From Vannielia litorea (GTDB lineage Bacteria > Pseudomonadota > Alphaproteobacteria > Rhodobacterales > Rhodobacteraceae): a DNA stretch of 41,440 bases. A program made the translations under genes and the position numbers. Positions 17,115-24,502 of the stretch are shown piece by piece. Numbering within the stretch: position 1 is the stretch's first letter; the number at the start of each line of letters is the position of its first letter. The notes under the pieces are model-generated. The model saw nothing but the letters and a program-made list of their open reading frames with translations, ran no database searches and was not told the DNA's origin. The stretch covers positions 1-41,440 of the forward strand of contig NZ_QTNQ01000034.1 in assembly GCF_018424695.1 (NCBI RefSeq). Direction: 5' to 3'.

Positions 17115-17898
17115 AGCCGAAGTCCGCCGCAGCGGCGCCGCAGATCGCCCGCTCCGCGGCGGCATCGCGCAGATCGACCCCGGGGGGCGCGGGGTTGACC
17201 CGCTGGCCGAACTCTTTGGGATCAACGCTGGCGGGCGGCTCCAGTTGCAGCACGTCGAACACCCGGTTCATCGCCGCGTCGCGCCGCTCGGCCTCGCCCG
17301 AGAAGATATCTTCGCTGCGCACCAGCGCATAGGCCTCGGCCTTCTCGGCAAGGGCGGCGATGCGCCGGTTGCACCAGACCCAGCGGTGCAGGCTTTTCTC
17401 GAAGGGGCTGAGCCCGCGCCAGCCCGCCGGGCGGGGGGCCGGGAAGGGCTTGGCGAAGGGGACGTAATCGATCACGTGGCGGTACCGGCTGGAGGCCTTG
17501 AAGGTGGTCATCGATTGCGCCCAGCCGCCCGGTTCGCGCACCACATGGACGATCCGCAGGGGCCGCGTGGGATGCGGCAGCAGGTCTGTCACCGCGCAGA
17601 GGAAGGGGTTCACCTCGATGCGTTTTCCTGAGGGGCCGTGAAAGGCGCGTTGGTGGCGGCGCGACAGCCAGCGCGCGGCCCCGCCCATGAGGCCGAAATC
17701 ATTGCGCAGGTTGCCGAGCATCATCAGCGAGCGGGTGGGCGCAGGCTCATGCGCGATGAACACCTCGGGGAAATGCCGGTTGATGAGATTTTCCAGGAAC
17801 ACGGTGCCGGTGCGTCCGGCGGAGAGCACGTAGTAGAGCGGGCGAATATCTGCGTCGCGCGAGGGCGCATCTTGGGAAGGGGCGGTCACTTGGCTCAT
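17098..17898 (-). CDS. Sulfotransferase-family protein
   Basis: A 266-residue protein with the PAPS 5'-phosphosulfate loop near the N-terminus (LSAGRTGTVFLENLINRHFP) and a later 3'-phosphate-binding-like segment (RIVHVVREPGGWAQSM). No signal peptide is seen, so it is cytoplasmic or membrane-associated. It is the first gene of a two-gene unit with the flippase-like gene. Given neighbouring glycosyltransferases, it may sulfate an envelope glycan or glycolipid; this is inference. A 284-bp gap without a convincing gene separates it from tRNA-Thr. Confidence 0.75.
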   Translation of the reverse strand: MSQVTAPSQDAPSRDADIRPLYYVLSAGRTGTVFLENLINRHFPEVFIAHEPAPTRSLMMLGNLRNDFGLMGGAARWLSRRHQRAFHGPSGKRIEVNPFLCAVTDLLPHPTRPLRIVHVVREPGGWAQSMTTFKASSRYRHVIDYVPFAKPFPAPRPAGWRGLSPFEKSLHRWVWCNRRIAALAEKAEAYALVRSEDIFSGEAERRDAAMNRVFDVLQLEPPASVDPKEFGQRVNPAPPGVDLRDAAAERAICGAAAADFGYDLKA

Positions 17899-18182
17899 CG
17901 CTGCTGGTTAGCCTGTCTTCAGGGCAATGCATAGCCGGGGGCGGAGCTCACCAGACGCCGGGTGGCACGGGCGACACGGCGAGGCGGAGGGTGGGCTGCC
18001 GGTGATCCCGCGAGGATACAGCCGAAGCGTGACCCTTCAATGGTTTACACTCAGATGGTCCAAAAACAGGAAGCCAGCTTGGTCAACGGGTTACGAGGGC
18101 GGTTCCAACTCAGCCCCCACATGTCCTTCACCGGCAGGCCACGTTCAGAGGAGCCGCAGCACCTTGCCGCCCAGAGCCAAAT

Positions 18183-18257
18183 GCTGTGGTAGCTCAGTGG
18201 TAGAGCACACCCTTGGTAAGGGTGAGGTCGAGAGTTCAATCCTCTCTCACAGCACCA
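18183..18257 (+). tRNA. tRNA-Thr (anticodon GGT)
   Basis: A complete cloverleaf can be folded. The acceptor GCTGTGG (18183-18189) pairs with TCACAGC (18247-18253) with one G-T pair. The D arm is GCTC/GAGC, and the anticodon stem CACCC/GGGTG encloses TTGGTAA with anticodon GGT. The T arm is GAGAG-TTCAATC-CTCTC, followed by discriminator A and an encoded CCA. Everything downstream looks acquired, so this tRNA is a plausible integration site; a second copy of its 3' end was not found in the window. Confidence 0.95.
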
Positions 18258-18353
18258 CCACAACCCCAATGAAATAAGGGCGAAGAAACCACCTGGCGGC
18301 GAGCGTTTGGGCTCAGGTCTGCAGAACTTTGCAAGTACATGCAGGCCATTTCA

Positions 18354-18390
18354 GGTACACCCCGTACAATTTCCGTACACGGGGTGCACC
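18354..18390. repeat. Imperfect hairpin just downstream of tRNA-Thr
   Basis: GGTACACCCCGTAC (18354-18367) pairs with GTACACGGGGTGCACC (18375-18390) apart from one mismatch and a 2-nt bulge, around a 7-nt loop. The same stretch also contains CCGTACA as a direct repeat 11 bp apart. It could be a recombinase or regulator site at the island border; nothing in the sequence proves a function. Confidence 0.45.
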
Positions 18391-18396
18391 ATTTGT

Positions 18397-18543
18397 TCAC
18401 TCCGGTGTTGCGTGAAGCCGACCCTCGCCGACTCCATATTTTCGTCGGTACCACTCCGTTCTTCGGCGAAGCTCCTCTTGCAGGTCTCGCAGCGAGCGAC
18501 ACTTGCAGCACGAGCAGCATTGAGGTTTGGGCTGACAGTTCAT
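18397..18543 (-). CDS. Small Cys-rich hypothetical protein (48 aa)
   Basis: ATG at 18543 is preceded by a strong AAGGAGA site. The 48-residue product begins MNCQPKPQCCSCCKCRSL, with six Cys within the first 15 residues, and continues as a highly charged, probably helical tail (LQEELRRRTEWYRRKYGVG). The Cys cluster may bind metal. I do not recognise the family. The good ribosome site and the composed sequence argue that it is real, although no homologue can be checked here. Confidence 0.5.
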   Translation of the reverse strand: MNCQPKPQCCSCCKCRSLRDLQEELRRRTEWYRRKYGVGEGRLHATPE

Positions 18544-18885
18544 GGCACGTTCTCCTTAAGCTGTGTGACCATGACTCCAGTCTGGATGTGCGTGACGCTT
18601 AGGCGCAATGTACCCAAGTATTAGAGCGGACAGGGCTCAGAGTTGCAGGAGCCGAGGACGTAGATGCACTTCATCTGGCTGAAATATCGCTGCCGCCATG
18701 AGGGCAGTAGGCCGGCTCTAGAAGGTGAACCAGAGGTCTTGCGCTAAGAGATCATCACTCGATCGAAGTGCGGCCCTTGCGGAATGCGGAGATGAATCGC
18801 AACGACTACGCCTGAGGCAAGGGCTTGGCCGCATCGGGCAATCCGATGGACACCAACATTCAGCCGAGAGGGCATCCACCTTACT
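18544..18885. other. Stretch without a recognisable gene
   Basis: These 342 bp between the small Cys-rich ORF and the methyltransferase gene hold only short, unconvincing frames on both strands. The composition is less GC-rich than the sox region. No repeat, RNA gene or promoter could be supported. It may be the decayed remains of an island end. Confidence 0.4.
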
Positions 18886-20112
18886 CTATACAACCGCTCG
18901 CAATCTCTCAGCTTCTAATGCTTTGAGCTGAACACCTAGATGAATCTCACTACCTGTGACCTGAGGCAAGTCGGAACCTTGATCTGCTTCGCAATTGGTA
19001 AGCAGCGGCTCAAAGAGATGCTTTCGCAGAAACGACACTATTGGGACAGCGACACCGTCGCCCGTAACACGATACGCGCTAGTTGCCGAATTCGGCAACT
19101 TGTAGCTTGAGCTCAACCCCATGAGCGCCGCCGTCTCTCTTGGGGACATATTTCGTGTCTGGACCTGCCCCTCCCTTACTATGACGAGGGTCTGTAGACT
19201 GGATCCTCCGGCTGGAACTCTCAGACAACCTGACACTCCATCAAATCGCACCTCCGCCCTCTGAACGCTCTCGCCATCGGCGTTCTTCCGCATGCGCTTG
19301 TATAATGTACCAACAATAGTGCCTTGGGATCTCTGAGCATCTTCAACCTTTTGCAAATTGATTGGATCCATGAGTGAGAGCAAGTGCTTTGTTTTTTCCG
19401 GCGAATCCCAATGCACTAGATGATCCTCAGGCGAATTTAGGTACCGCATGAGATCTGTGCACTTCGGAGGCAGATCTGGGAGTCTCCACCACAGCCATTT
19501 CCTCTTTGCACTCTCCGGCAGCTTTGAATGCGCAGCACGAATAGCCCTAGTATGGATAGCCTTGACAGCGGACTGAGAAACCAATTCCTTCGATAAACTA
19601 ACCCGATCACTCACACCGACAAAGAAGAGCCTCTTTCTCGACTGTGGCAGGAAATTAACTGCATCCAGCGAGAATGCGCCAAACCGATAGCCAGCATCAG
19701 AATACGCCGAGCACAACGTCTCGAAGTCCTTGCCGCCATGCGACGTAACAGCTCCCATAACGTTTTCTAATACCACGATACTTGGCTGACGCTCTAAAGT
19801 GACCAACTCCTCGATCAGATGCCAATAAGCCCGAAATGCACCAGACCGTGTGCCGGCCAAGCCTGCACCTCCACCCGCGAGAGACAAATCTTGACAAGGG
19901 AATGAAGCCCAGGAGAGATCGGCGCGCTGCCCAAGATCTTCGGCGGACAAGGAAGCCACGTCACCCCGGACAAAGCCTGCCTCTCCCCAGTTGGCAGTGT
20001 AGGTCTGAGCCTTGGCAGGATCGATGTCGTTGGCAAACAAGCAGGTCCAGCACTCACTCAGGCCGGCCCGCACCATGCCGCCGCCCGCGAAGAATTCTTG
20101 GAAAGTTGGCAC
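18886..20112 (-). CDS. C5-cytosine DNA methyltransferase
   Basis: I place the start at GTG 20112, just before the conserved N-terminus (PTFQEFFAGGGMVRAGL, motif I), giving 408 residues; the frame stays open upstream but that part looks non-homologous. Motif IV is SWASFPCQDLSLAGG with the catalytic Cys, motif VI has VVLENV, motif VIII is LPQSRKRLFFVGV, motif IX RNMSPRETAALMGL and motif X YRVTGDGVAVPIVSFL. All catalytic motifs are intact. The target-recognition region (about 220-320) does not reveal the site. It is divergent from an ATPase-nuclease gene 69 bp away, and is probably the protective partner of that protein. Confidence 0.9.
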   Translation of the reverse strand: MPTFQEFFAGGGMVRAGLSECWTCLFANDIDPAKAQTYTANWGEAGFVRGDVASLSAEDLGQRADLSWASFPCQDLSLAGGGAGLAGTRSGAFRAYWHLIEELVTLERQPSIVVLENVMGAVTSHGGKDFETLCSAYSDAGYRFGAFSLDAVNFLPQSRKRLFFVGVSDRVSLSKELVSQSAVKAIHTRAIRAAHSKLPESAKRKWLWWRLPDLPPKCTDLMRYLNSPEDHLVHWDSPEKTKHLLSLMDPINLQKVEDAQRSQGTIVGTLYKRMRKNADGESVQRAEVRFDGVSGCLRVPAGGSSLQTLVIVREGQVQTRNMSPRETAALMGLSSSYKLPNSATSAYRVTGDGVAVPIVSFLRKHLFEPLLTNCEADQGSDLPQVTGSEIHLGVQLKALEAERLRAVV

Positions 20113-20180
20113 TATCGCCCCCCGTTTTTGAGTGTGTATAGTTGCCCACGAGCACGCTGGCGACAAGGCATTTTGAAAAC

Positions 20181-22295
20181 ATGGATTTCGAGGACAACAC
20201 ATTGCCGTTAGATGAGAATCCCCCGGCCGAGCTTAAGTTTGCACACAATGTGATCGAGCACCTCGGCATCAAGTTGTACAAGAACAAGGCTGGCAACGTG
20301 CTGGCCGAACTGCTCGCCAACAGCTGGGATGCCGACGCACAGTGGACGGAAGTCACCATACTCAACTCGGGCAAACCAGGCGAGCCGGGAGCGATCCTTG
20401 TCCAAGATAATGGCTTGGGCATGACATACGAACACGTCCGAGATCACTACCTCCATGTTGGCAAACCAAAAAGGCGCAGCCCAAGCCAAACGTCGCCTGG
20501 AGGCAGGCGCCCAATGGGTCGAAAAGGATTAGGTAAGCTGGCCCCGTTTGGCATTGCTCGAGTTGTCGATGTCGTCACTATCGTCAACGGTGCAACGACT
20601 TGGTTCACCCTCAATCTGGATGACATACTGTCGCACGGCCAAGACGGACGCTACCCACCCAAATTTCATGCTCAAGATTTGCCCGAGAACGAAGAAATCA
20701 AAAGTGCAGATGCTTTCGTTACGGAAAAGGCCTCAGCGTTTCGTGAAAAAATTCTCTCACAAGAAATGCGATCAGGCACTATGGTTTGCATGTCAAAGGT
20801 CGGTGAGAATCTCCTTCCCGACACGGATGAGATCGCTTCAGAAATTGGCGCCAGATTCACCGTAGTGCTGCTACGAGATGACTTCACTGTCTTTGTAAAT
20901 GGCAAACGCCTGTCAGAGGCTGAAGCATTACCTAAATTTGAACTTAGAATCCCAACGGGAAACGGCACGGTGACCGAAACTGTTGATGGCAACCAAGTGA
21001 AGTTCTGGGTTGGCTTTGTCGACACCGCCGAATGGTCATCCGATCAAGCCGGCGTGGGGGTATTTGCACACGGAAAGATAGCCCAGACTCGGCCATACTT
21101 TTTCAACAAGAAGGGAAAAGAAGTCTTCCAGAGGTATCTCTATGCAGTCGTCGAGGCAGACTGGATTGACGAGGCCGATGAAGACCTCATCTCCACTGAT
21201 CGGACGGCCATCGACTGGACTTCTCCAAAGCTTCAAGCGCTGCACGATTGGGGGCAGCGAAAAGTGTCTAGCTGGATATCAGCCTACGAAGAACATCGGC
21301 GCGAGAAGCAAGACAAAGAGGTAGCGAACCAAGCCGATGAGCTCAGGCAGAGTAAGAAAGCGAACACTTACACTAAGGCTGAGAACGACCAAATTGACAA
21401 GCTAGTGTCTGACGCCACTCGGGAAATTGGGAAGACAAAAGCCGCCGTTCAAACACGCGAGGATCTCCTCATTGCGGTATCGAAGGCTTGGATTAATCAG
21501 CCAACTCGACAGTTTCTTGGGGACCTTTGGGGTAGCCTCCTGAAGTCGAACGCTACAGCCTCCCAGATTGGGGAAATCGTAAACCAACTGTCGGCACATT
21601 CAGTCCCCGAAAAAATGGGCCTCGCCCTAACGTTTTCGCAAAGAGCGTTCGCGCTGACCGTTCTGTACGACCTTGTCCATAAGAGGTCTGAGACCGATCT
21701 GCAGCAACTTGTTGCGGAGTTCCCTTGGATTCTTCAACCACGCGGTGACCTGTTGACAGCAGACAAGTGGCTTAAGACGACAATCAACGAGGCCGCTGAA
21801 GCTCTGAAGGATGGCCCTCGGTATGATCCGGGATTGGCCATTAAGGGAATGACCGAAAGCCAGAGAGCAGACTTTGTTTTTCTGACCTCCCCTGACGATA
21901 AGACCATCAAGATCGTCGAAATAAAATCTCCTGAACTGGTTCTTACTGTGGAAGAAGGCCGCCAGCTGACGTCCTATTTGGATTTTGTTTCCGCGCAGCG
22001 GTCGGACGCAATAGTGACGGGTGTCTTGGTTGGAAATAAGACTGGCTACCAGGCGACGGATACTCGTGTCGAGGTAAAGAGCTGGAGTGAAATATTCCTA
22101 GAGTGTCGATCGATTTACGTCGAGATGCTTGCAAGCATGATCGAAATTTCAGATATTAGTGGTGGCGACAGTAGGCTCGAGATCATAAAGCAAGTTGGCG
22201 GCCCAAGAACCTGGGAGCTATTGGTAAAACTTTCAGATACGGACCCGTACCTTCAACAGCTTTTTGGTCAATTCGAGGCACCCGTTGTGATATAG
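20181..22295 (+). CDS. GHKL (MutL/MORC-like) ATPase fused to a PD-(D/E)XK-type nuclease domain
   Basis: The ATG at 20181 gives 704 residues. The N-terminal third is a GHKL ATPase: N-box VLAELLANSWDADA, G1 loop VQDNGLGMTYEHV and lid/G2 MGRKGLGKLAPFGIA. A transducer-like segment ends at LISTDRTAIDW, followed by a charged coiled-coil-like stretch (about 370-420). The C-terminal part has AEFPWILQPR, then RADFVFLTSP and KIVEIKSPEL, a D...ExK pattern expected of a restriction-type nuclease. Prokaryotic MORC/MutL-like ATPases with nuclease domains have been described beside DNA methyltransferases. An extended -10 (TATAGT, 20137-20142) may drive it. Confidence 0.8.
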   Translation: MDFEDNTLPLDENPPAELKFAHNVIEHLGIKLYKNKAGNVLAELLANSWDADAQWTEVTILNSGKPGEPGAILVQDNGLGMTYEHVRDHYLHVGKPKRRSPSQTSPGGRRPMGRKGLGKLAPFGIARVVDVVTIVNGATTWFTLNLDDILSHGQDGRYPPKFHAQDLPENEEIKSADAFVTEKASAFREKILSQEMRSGTMVCMSKVGENLLPDTDEIASEIGARFTVVLLRDDFTVFVNGKRLSEAEALPKFELRIPTGNGTVTETVDGNQVKFWVGFVDTAEWSSDQAGVGVFAHGKIAQTRPYFFNKKGKEVFQRYLYAVVEADWIDEADEDLISTDRTAIDWTSPKLQALHDWGQRKVSSWISAYEEHRREKQDKEVANQADELRQSKKANTYTKAENDQIDKLVSDATREIGKTKAAVQTREDLLIAVSKAWINQPTRQFLGDLWGSLLKSNATASQIGEIVNQLSAHSVPEKMGLALTFSQRAFALTVLYDLVHKRSETDLQQLVAEFPWILQPRGDLLTADKWLKTTINEAAEALKDGPRYDPGLAIKGMTESQRADFVFLTSPDDKTIKIVEIKSPELVLTVEEGRQLTSYLDFVSAQRSDAIVTGVLVGNKTGYQATDTRVEVKSWSEIFLECRSIYVEMLASMIEISDISGGDSRLEIIKQVGGPRTWELLVKLSDTDPYLQQLFGQFEAPVVI

Positions 22296-22394
22296 TAGAT
22301 ATAGGCGCCCTTTGCGCTAGACTAACTTCCGTTGACGCACTCATAGTGTGTGGGTCGATCATCCACCGATCCATTGTCGTCGCTTAAATCCCCG

Positions 22395-22587
22395 TTACTG
22401 TGCAACCTCACACCGTCGATACTTGATCGCGTAACCATGTCGGATCATCTCGCAGGCCAGGTCAGCGCCGTTCGGCAGGAAGCACTGCGCTACCTGACGG
22501 TCCCAGCGCCCCCGGTACTTGCCCTCGTACGTGACACGCTTGCCCATTGTGAGCTGCTGCATCCCCCATTTCGCGGTCGGCCCACCG
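22395..22587 (-). pseudogene. Thermonuclease (SNase-like), C-terminal fragment
   Basis: Sixty-odd codons ending at 22395 read as the C-terminal half of a staphylococcal-nuclease-like protein: GGPTAKWGMQQLTMGKRVTY, then RWDRQVAQCFLPNGADLACE and MIRHGYAIKYRR. The matching N-terminal half lies at 23334-23455 on the same strand and in the same codon phase. Both halves carry GGTGGGCC at the break, and joining them at that octamer would restore one 101-codon frame. The fragment has no start of its own that fits the family. Confidence 0.65.
22580..22587. repeat. 8-bp direct repeat GGCCCACC, left copy
   Basis: This is the left copy of an octamer that flanks the 746-bp segment interrupting the thermonuclease gene. 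The second copy is at 23334-23341. It is a candidate target-site duplication. Confidence 0.55.
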
Positions 22588-22798
22588 TGTGCGGGTATAC
22601 AATCACCTGCTGACCCAAGAACATTTCTGAGCACTTGTCTCCGTAGGTATTGAATTGCTGTCGGTGGAGCCCATGTATCACTTGTCATAGCAGCAGTGTA
22701 TCGACGACCGCATGCATAAATGGAACTGTCGGTAACTGGCTTAGTGGTGGTGGCTGCTACAACAAGAGACCCCCACCATGAGATGATGGAGGTTCGCA

Positions 22799-22912
22799 AT
22801 GCGAGCGACGTTCATCCTCGAAGCCAGCAAGTCCGACGGTACGATGTATCGTATGCAGACTTCCTTGGACGTATTAGTCTTGGGCTGGCTGTTGAGGTAC
22901 TTCGGGCTCTAG
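22799..22912 (+). CDS. Small hypothetical protein (37 aa)
   Basis: ATG at 22799 follows GGAGG at a normal distance. The product starts MRATFILEASKSDG and ends in a hydrophobic run (LDVLVLGWLLRYFGL) that could be a single membrane-associated helix. A hairpin followed by a T-rich tract begins 10 bp after the stop. I do not recognise it; its setting inside the inserted segment suggests cargo. Confidence 0.4.
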   Translation: MRATFILEASKSDGTMYRMQTSLDVLVLGWLLRYFGL

Positions 22913-22921
22913 GGCTTGCAC

Positions 22922-22955
22922 GGGGTCGTCCGATAGGGCGGCCCCTTTCGTTTTC
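22922..22955 (+). terminator. Terminator-like hairpin inside the inserted segment
   Basis: GGGGTCGTCC and GGGCGGCCCC form a 10-bp stem (two G-T pairs) around GATA, followed by TTTCGTTTTC. It sits directly after the 37-residue ORF and before the 95-residue ORF. Confidence 0.6.
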
Positions 22956-23003
22956 TGGACGTTGTCGTACTATTGCGGGAGCAGTTTTGGAGGACCATGC
23001 GAG

Positions 23004-23291
23004 ATGGCCAAGGGCTCAACATACAGGGGGCAGTACTGGGGGATCGACCGAAACGGAAAGGTTGCGACGGTTTCCGAGTACTACGAGGATGGTGGCATAA
23101 TTCTCAGGATGATGAACCACGACGCTGCGATCATTCAGCATGCTGTAATGCCGGGCAGGCAAGCTCGTTCAGAGGTCATCATTGTTTTTGGGTTGAAAGA
23201 GATCACCTTCGTAGCGAGTAGTATGGCAAACAGTGAATTTGAAGCGTCCGTGCGCGAGCAATTGGAGGCCAAAGCATCAAGCCAAGAATAG
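23004..23291 (+). CDS. Hypothetical protein (95 aa) in the inserted segment
   Basis: ATG at 23004 lies 9 nt after GGAGGA. The 95-residue product starts MAKGSTYRGQYWGIDRNGK, has beta-rich segments (VATVSEYYEDGGIILRM, SEVIIVFGLKEITFVASS) and ends in a charged helix (EASVREQLEAKASSQE). No family is recognised. It reads as a genuine small cytoplasmic protein and is the main content of the segment that interrupts the thermonuclease gene. Confidence 0.5.
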   Translation: MAKGSTYRGQYWGIDRNGKVATVSEYYEDGGIILRMMNHDAAIIQHAVMPGRQARSEVIIVFGLKEITFVASSMANSEFEASVREQLEAKASSQE

Positions 23292-23333
23292 TCAGGAAGC
23301 GGTACCGCCCGCAGCGCTTCGCGACGGGTGTGT

Positions 23334-23341
23334 GGCCCACC
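23334..23341. repeat. 8-bp direct repeat GGCCCACC, right copy
   Basis: This is the right copy of the octamer flanking the segment that splits the thermonuclease gene; the left copy is at 22580-22587. The codon phase of GGTGGGCC on the minus strand is identical in both copies. Confidence 0.55.
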
Positions 23342-23455
23342 TAGCTCGCGCATATCACCCGCGTCAAACGCCCAGATCCGGACCTTGTCGGGTCCTTGGA
23401 TCGTGTCGCCGTCAACGACATAGAGGGCGGCGCAGACCGAGAGGATGCAAAGCAC
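23334..23455 (-). pseudogene. Thermonuclease (SNase-like), N-terminal fragment
   Basis: A GTG at 23455 opens MLCILSVCAALYVVDGDTIQ, then KVRIWAFDAGDMRELGGP, which matches the start of SNase-family proteins (VVDGDTI, R-x-x-x-x-D). The usual Ala-Pro-Glu is Ala-Gly-Asp here, so the catalytic Glu is replaced by Asp. The family match ends at the octamer, after which the frame runs into the inserted segment. The gene follows a small membrane-protein gene by 9 bp and was probably in an operon with it. Confidence 0.6.
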
Positions 23456-23464
23456 GACGGCCTT

Positions 23465-23638
23465 CTACCTCGACCTGAAAAAACCCATGGCGATAGTCGC
23501 GACCAAGTCACCCAAGAGCCATGACACAAGCGCGTGTGGCAACCAATGCCAGTCTTCGCCGATGAGGTTCCAAACTACGACCCAAGCGATCACTCGAGGT
23601 ATCAGGCCCAGTACTCCGCCGACGAACAACCACCCCAT
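23465..23638 (-). CDS. Small membrane protein (57 aa)
   Basis: ATG at 23638 with a GGAGAG site encodes 57 residues with two hydrophobic helices (MGWLFVGGVLGLIPRVIAWV and WLPHALVSWLLGDLVATIA) and a basic tail (FFRSR). It lies directly upstream of the split thermonuclease. The pattern resembles small two-helix phage or plasmid membrane proteins such as holins, but sequence alone does not settle this. Confidence 0.5.
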   Translation of the reverse strand: MGWLFVGGVLGLIPRVIAWVVVWNLIGEDWHWLPHALVSWLLGDLVATIAMGFFRSR

Positions 23639-23676
23639 CTGCGCTCTCCGTTTCCGAAAGACAATCTGCCATGAGA

Positions 23677-24060
23677 CTATGGCATGGCCATTCCGCTTCG
23701 CACAGTGACTACGGGCTCGCCCTCCTCCGCAATTGGGTCTTGCGGTAGCAGCACTGCAATCCTTCGAAGAATATCTTCGAGATGTTTTTCGAAAAGCGTT
23801 TCCATGGTGTTACCCTCATAGGGCTCGCGGTAGTCGTCGAATAGTGCAAGGTCCGTGATCCGGCACAGGAAATGAACGCCGTCCCGAGCAACTCTAAAAT
23901 GCAAGGCTTCGATACCGGCAACCTTCCAAGGCCCTTCTACCAGTTCCACCGTCATTGGCACCTCCCACTTGGTATCCAACCGATCATACACAAGAATGCC
24001 ATCACGCTGCACCCCCAGCCCGACGTTAGGAAGGTCGGCGTCAGGATGGTACCAGTGCAC
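23677..24060 (-). CDS. Hypothetical protein (127 aa)
   Basis: A GTG start at 24060 gives a 127-residue acidic protein with a composed sequence (VQRDGILVYDRLDTKWEVP, ALHFRVARDGVHFLCRITD). No family is recognised. Upstream, another frame (to 24236) ends its sensible-looking part where this one begins, so the two may be one gene broken by a frameshift. It belongs to the decayed phage-like stretch. Confidence 0.45.
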   Translation of the reverse strand: MHWYHPDADLPNVGLGVQRDGILVYDRLDTKWEVPMTVELVEGPWKVAGIEALHFRVARDGVHFLCRITDLALFDDYREPYEGNTMETLFEKHLEDILRRIAVLLPQDPIAEEGEPVVTVRSGMAMP

Positions 24061-24236
24061 ATCATCGAAGCCTCAACCGCGCTCGCAGCCACAGCGAGGG
24101 CGCGCTTGGAGAGACAAACGTCGAAATGCTCGCAATAGGTGCCGGGCTGCTGGATCCGGCGAGTTTCAACGCCGATGCCGTCGGCCAATACCAGCAGCTC
24201 TGTGCACGGGTAAGCGATCACATCGCACATTCTCAT
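23952..24236 (-). CDS. Possible 5' part of a frameshifted gene
   Basis: From ATG 24236 the first 55 or so codons read plausibly (MRMCDVIAYPCTELLVLADG, then RRIQQPGTYCEHFDVCLSKR). After about 24060 this frame turns into low-quality sequence while the neighbouring frame (23677-24060) becomes good. A single indel near 24060 would join them. Low confidence. Confidence 0.25.
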   Translation of the reverse strand: MRMCDVIAYPCTELLVLADGIGVETRRIQQPGTYCEHFDVCLSKRALAVAASAVEASMMCTGTILTPTFLTSGWGCSVMAFLCMIGWIPSGRCQ

Positions 24237-24272
24237 CTGCCCGTGGCGCGCGCATATTGTCTGCGTAGACCG

Positions 24273-24494
24273 TCACCGCGGGCACCCATGCTTCTCGCAT
24301 TGCTCGCCCATGTAAACGACCCACTCGGCCATGGGCCGGTCGACTCTGATGGTGCCTCCAAGGTCGTTGTCGGTTTGCGTTTGGCGCTCTGTTGCGACTT
24401 GGGTCCGTACGATCTAGCATCCGTCGCCCAGTATGCGGCCATCTTTTAGAGAGTCATCGCATGTACAACGCACGGTCTGAAGCGAAGCATCAAT
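24273..24494 (-). pseudogene. Phage-type small gene with an in-frame TAG
   Basis: Right after the decoration-protein gene, an AAGGAGGG site precedes a frame (rare ATT at 24494, or GTG at 24473) that reads DDSLKDGRILGDGC, hits TAG at 24414-24416, and continues in the same frame as IVRTQVATERQTQTDNDLGG and PMAEWVVYMGEQCEKHGCPR to a TGA at 24273. A CAG-to-TAG change would explain this. I do not recognise the product. Confidence 0.4.
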
Positions 24495-24502
24495 GGCCCT
24501 CC

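Larger units (their letters stand above)
22588..23333. mobile_element. 746-bp segment inserted in the thermonuclease gene
   Basis: The segment lies exactly between two GGCCCACC copies and splits a thermonuclease reading frame. It encodes no transposase; it holds two short plus-strand genes (22799-22912 and 23004-23291), each with a good ribosome site, and a terminator-like hairpin between them. Its ends (GTGTGCGGGT on the left, CGGGTGTGT on the right) are not inverted repeats. It could be a non-autonomous cassette or the product of a larger rearrangement. Confidence 0.45.

Noticed and set aside
22720..23100. A 126-codon plus-strand frame in the inserted segment
   Set aside because: It lies out of frame over the 37-residue and 95-residue ORFs that have good ribosome sites, and its sequence is Arg/Gly-rich without domain character.
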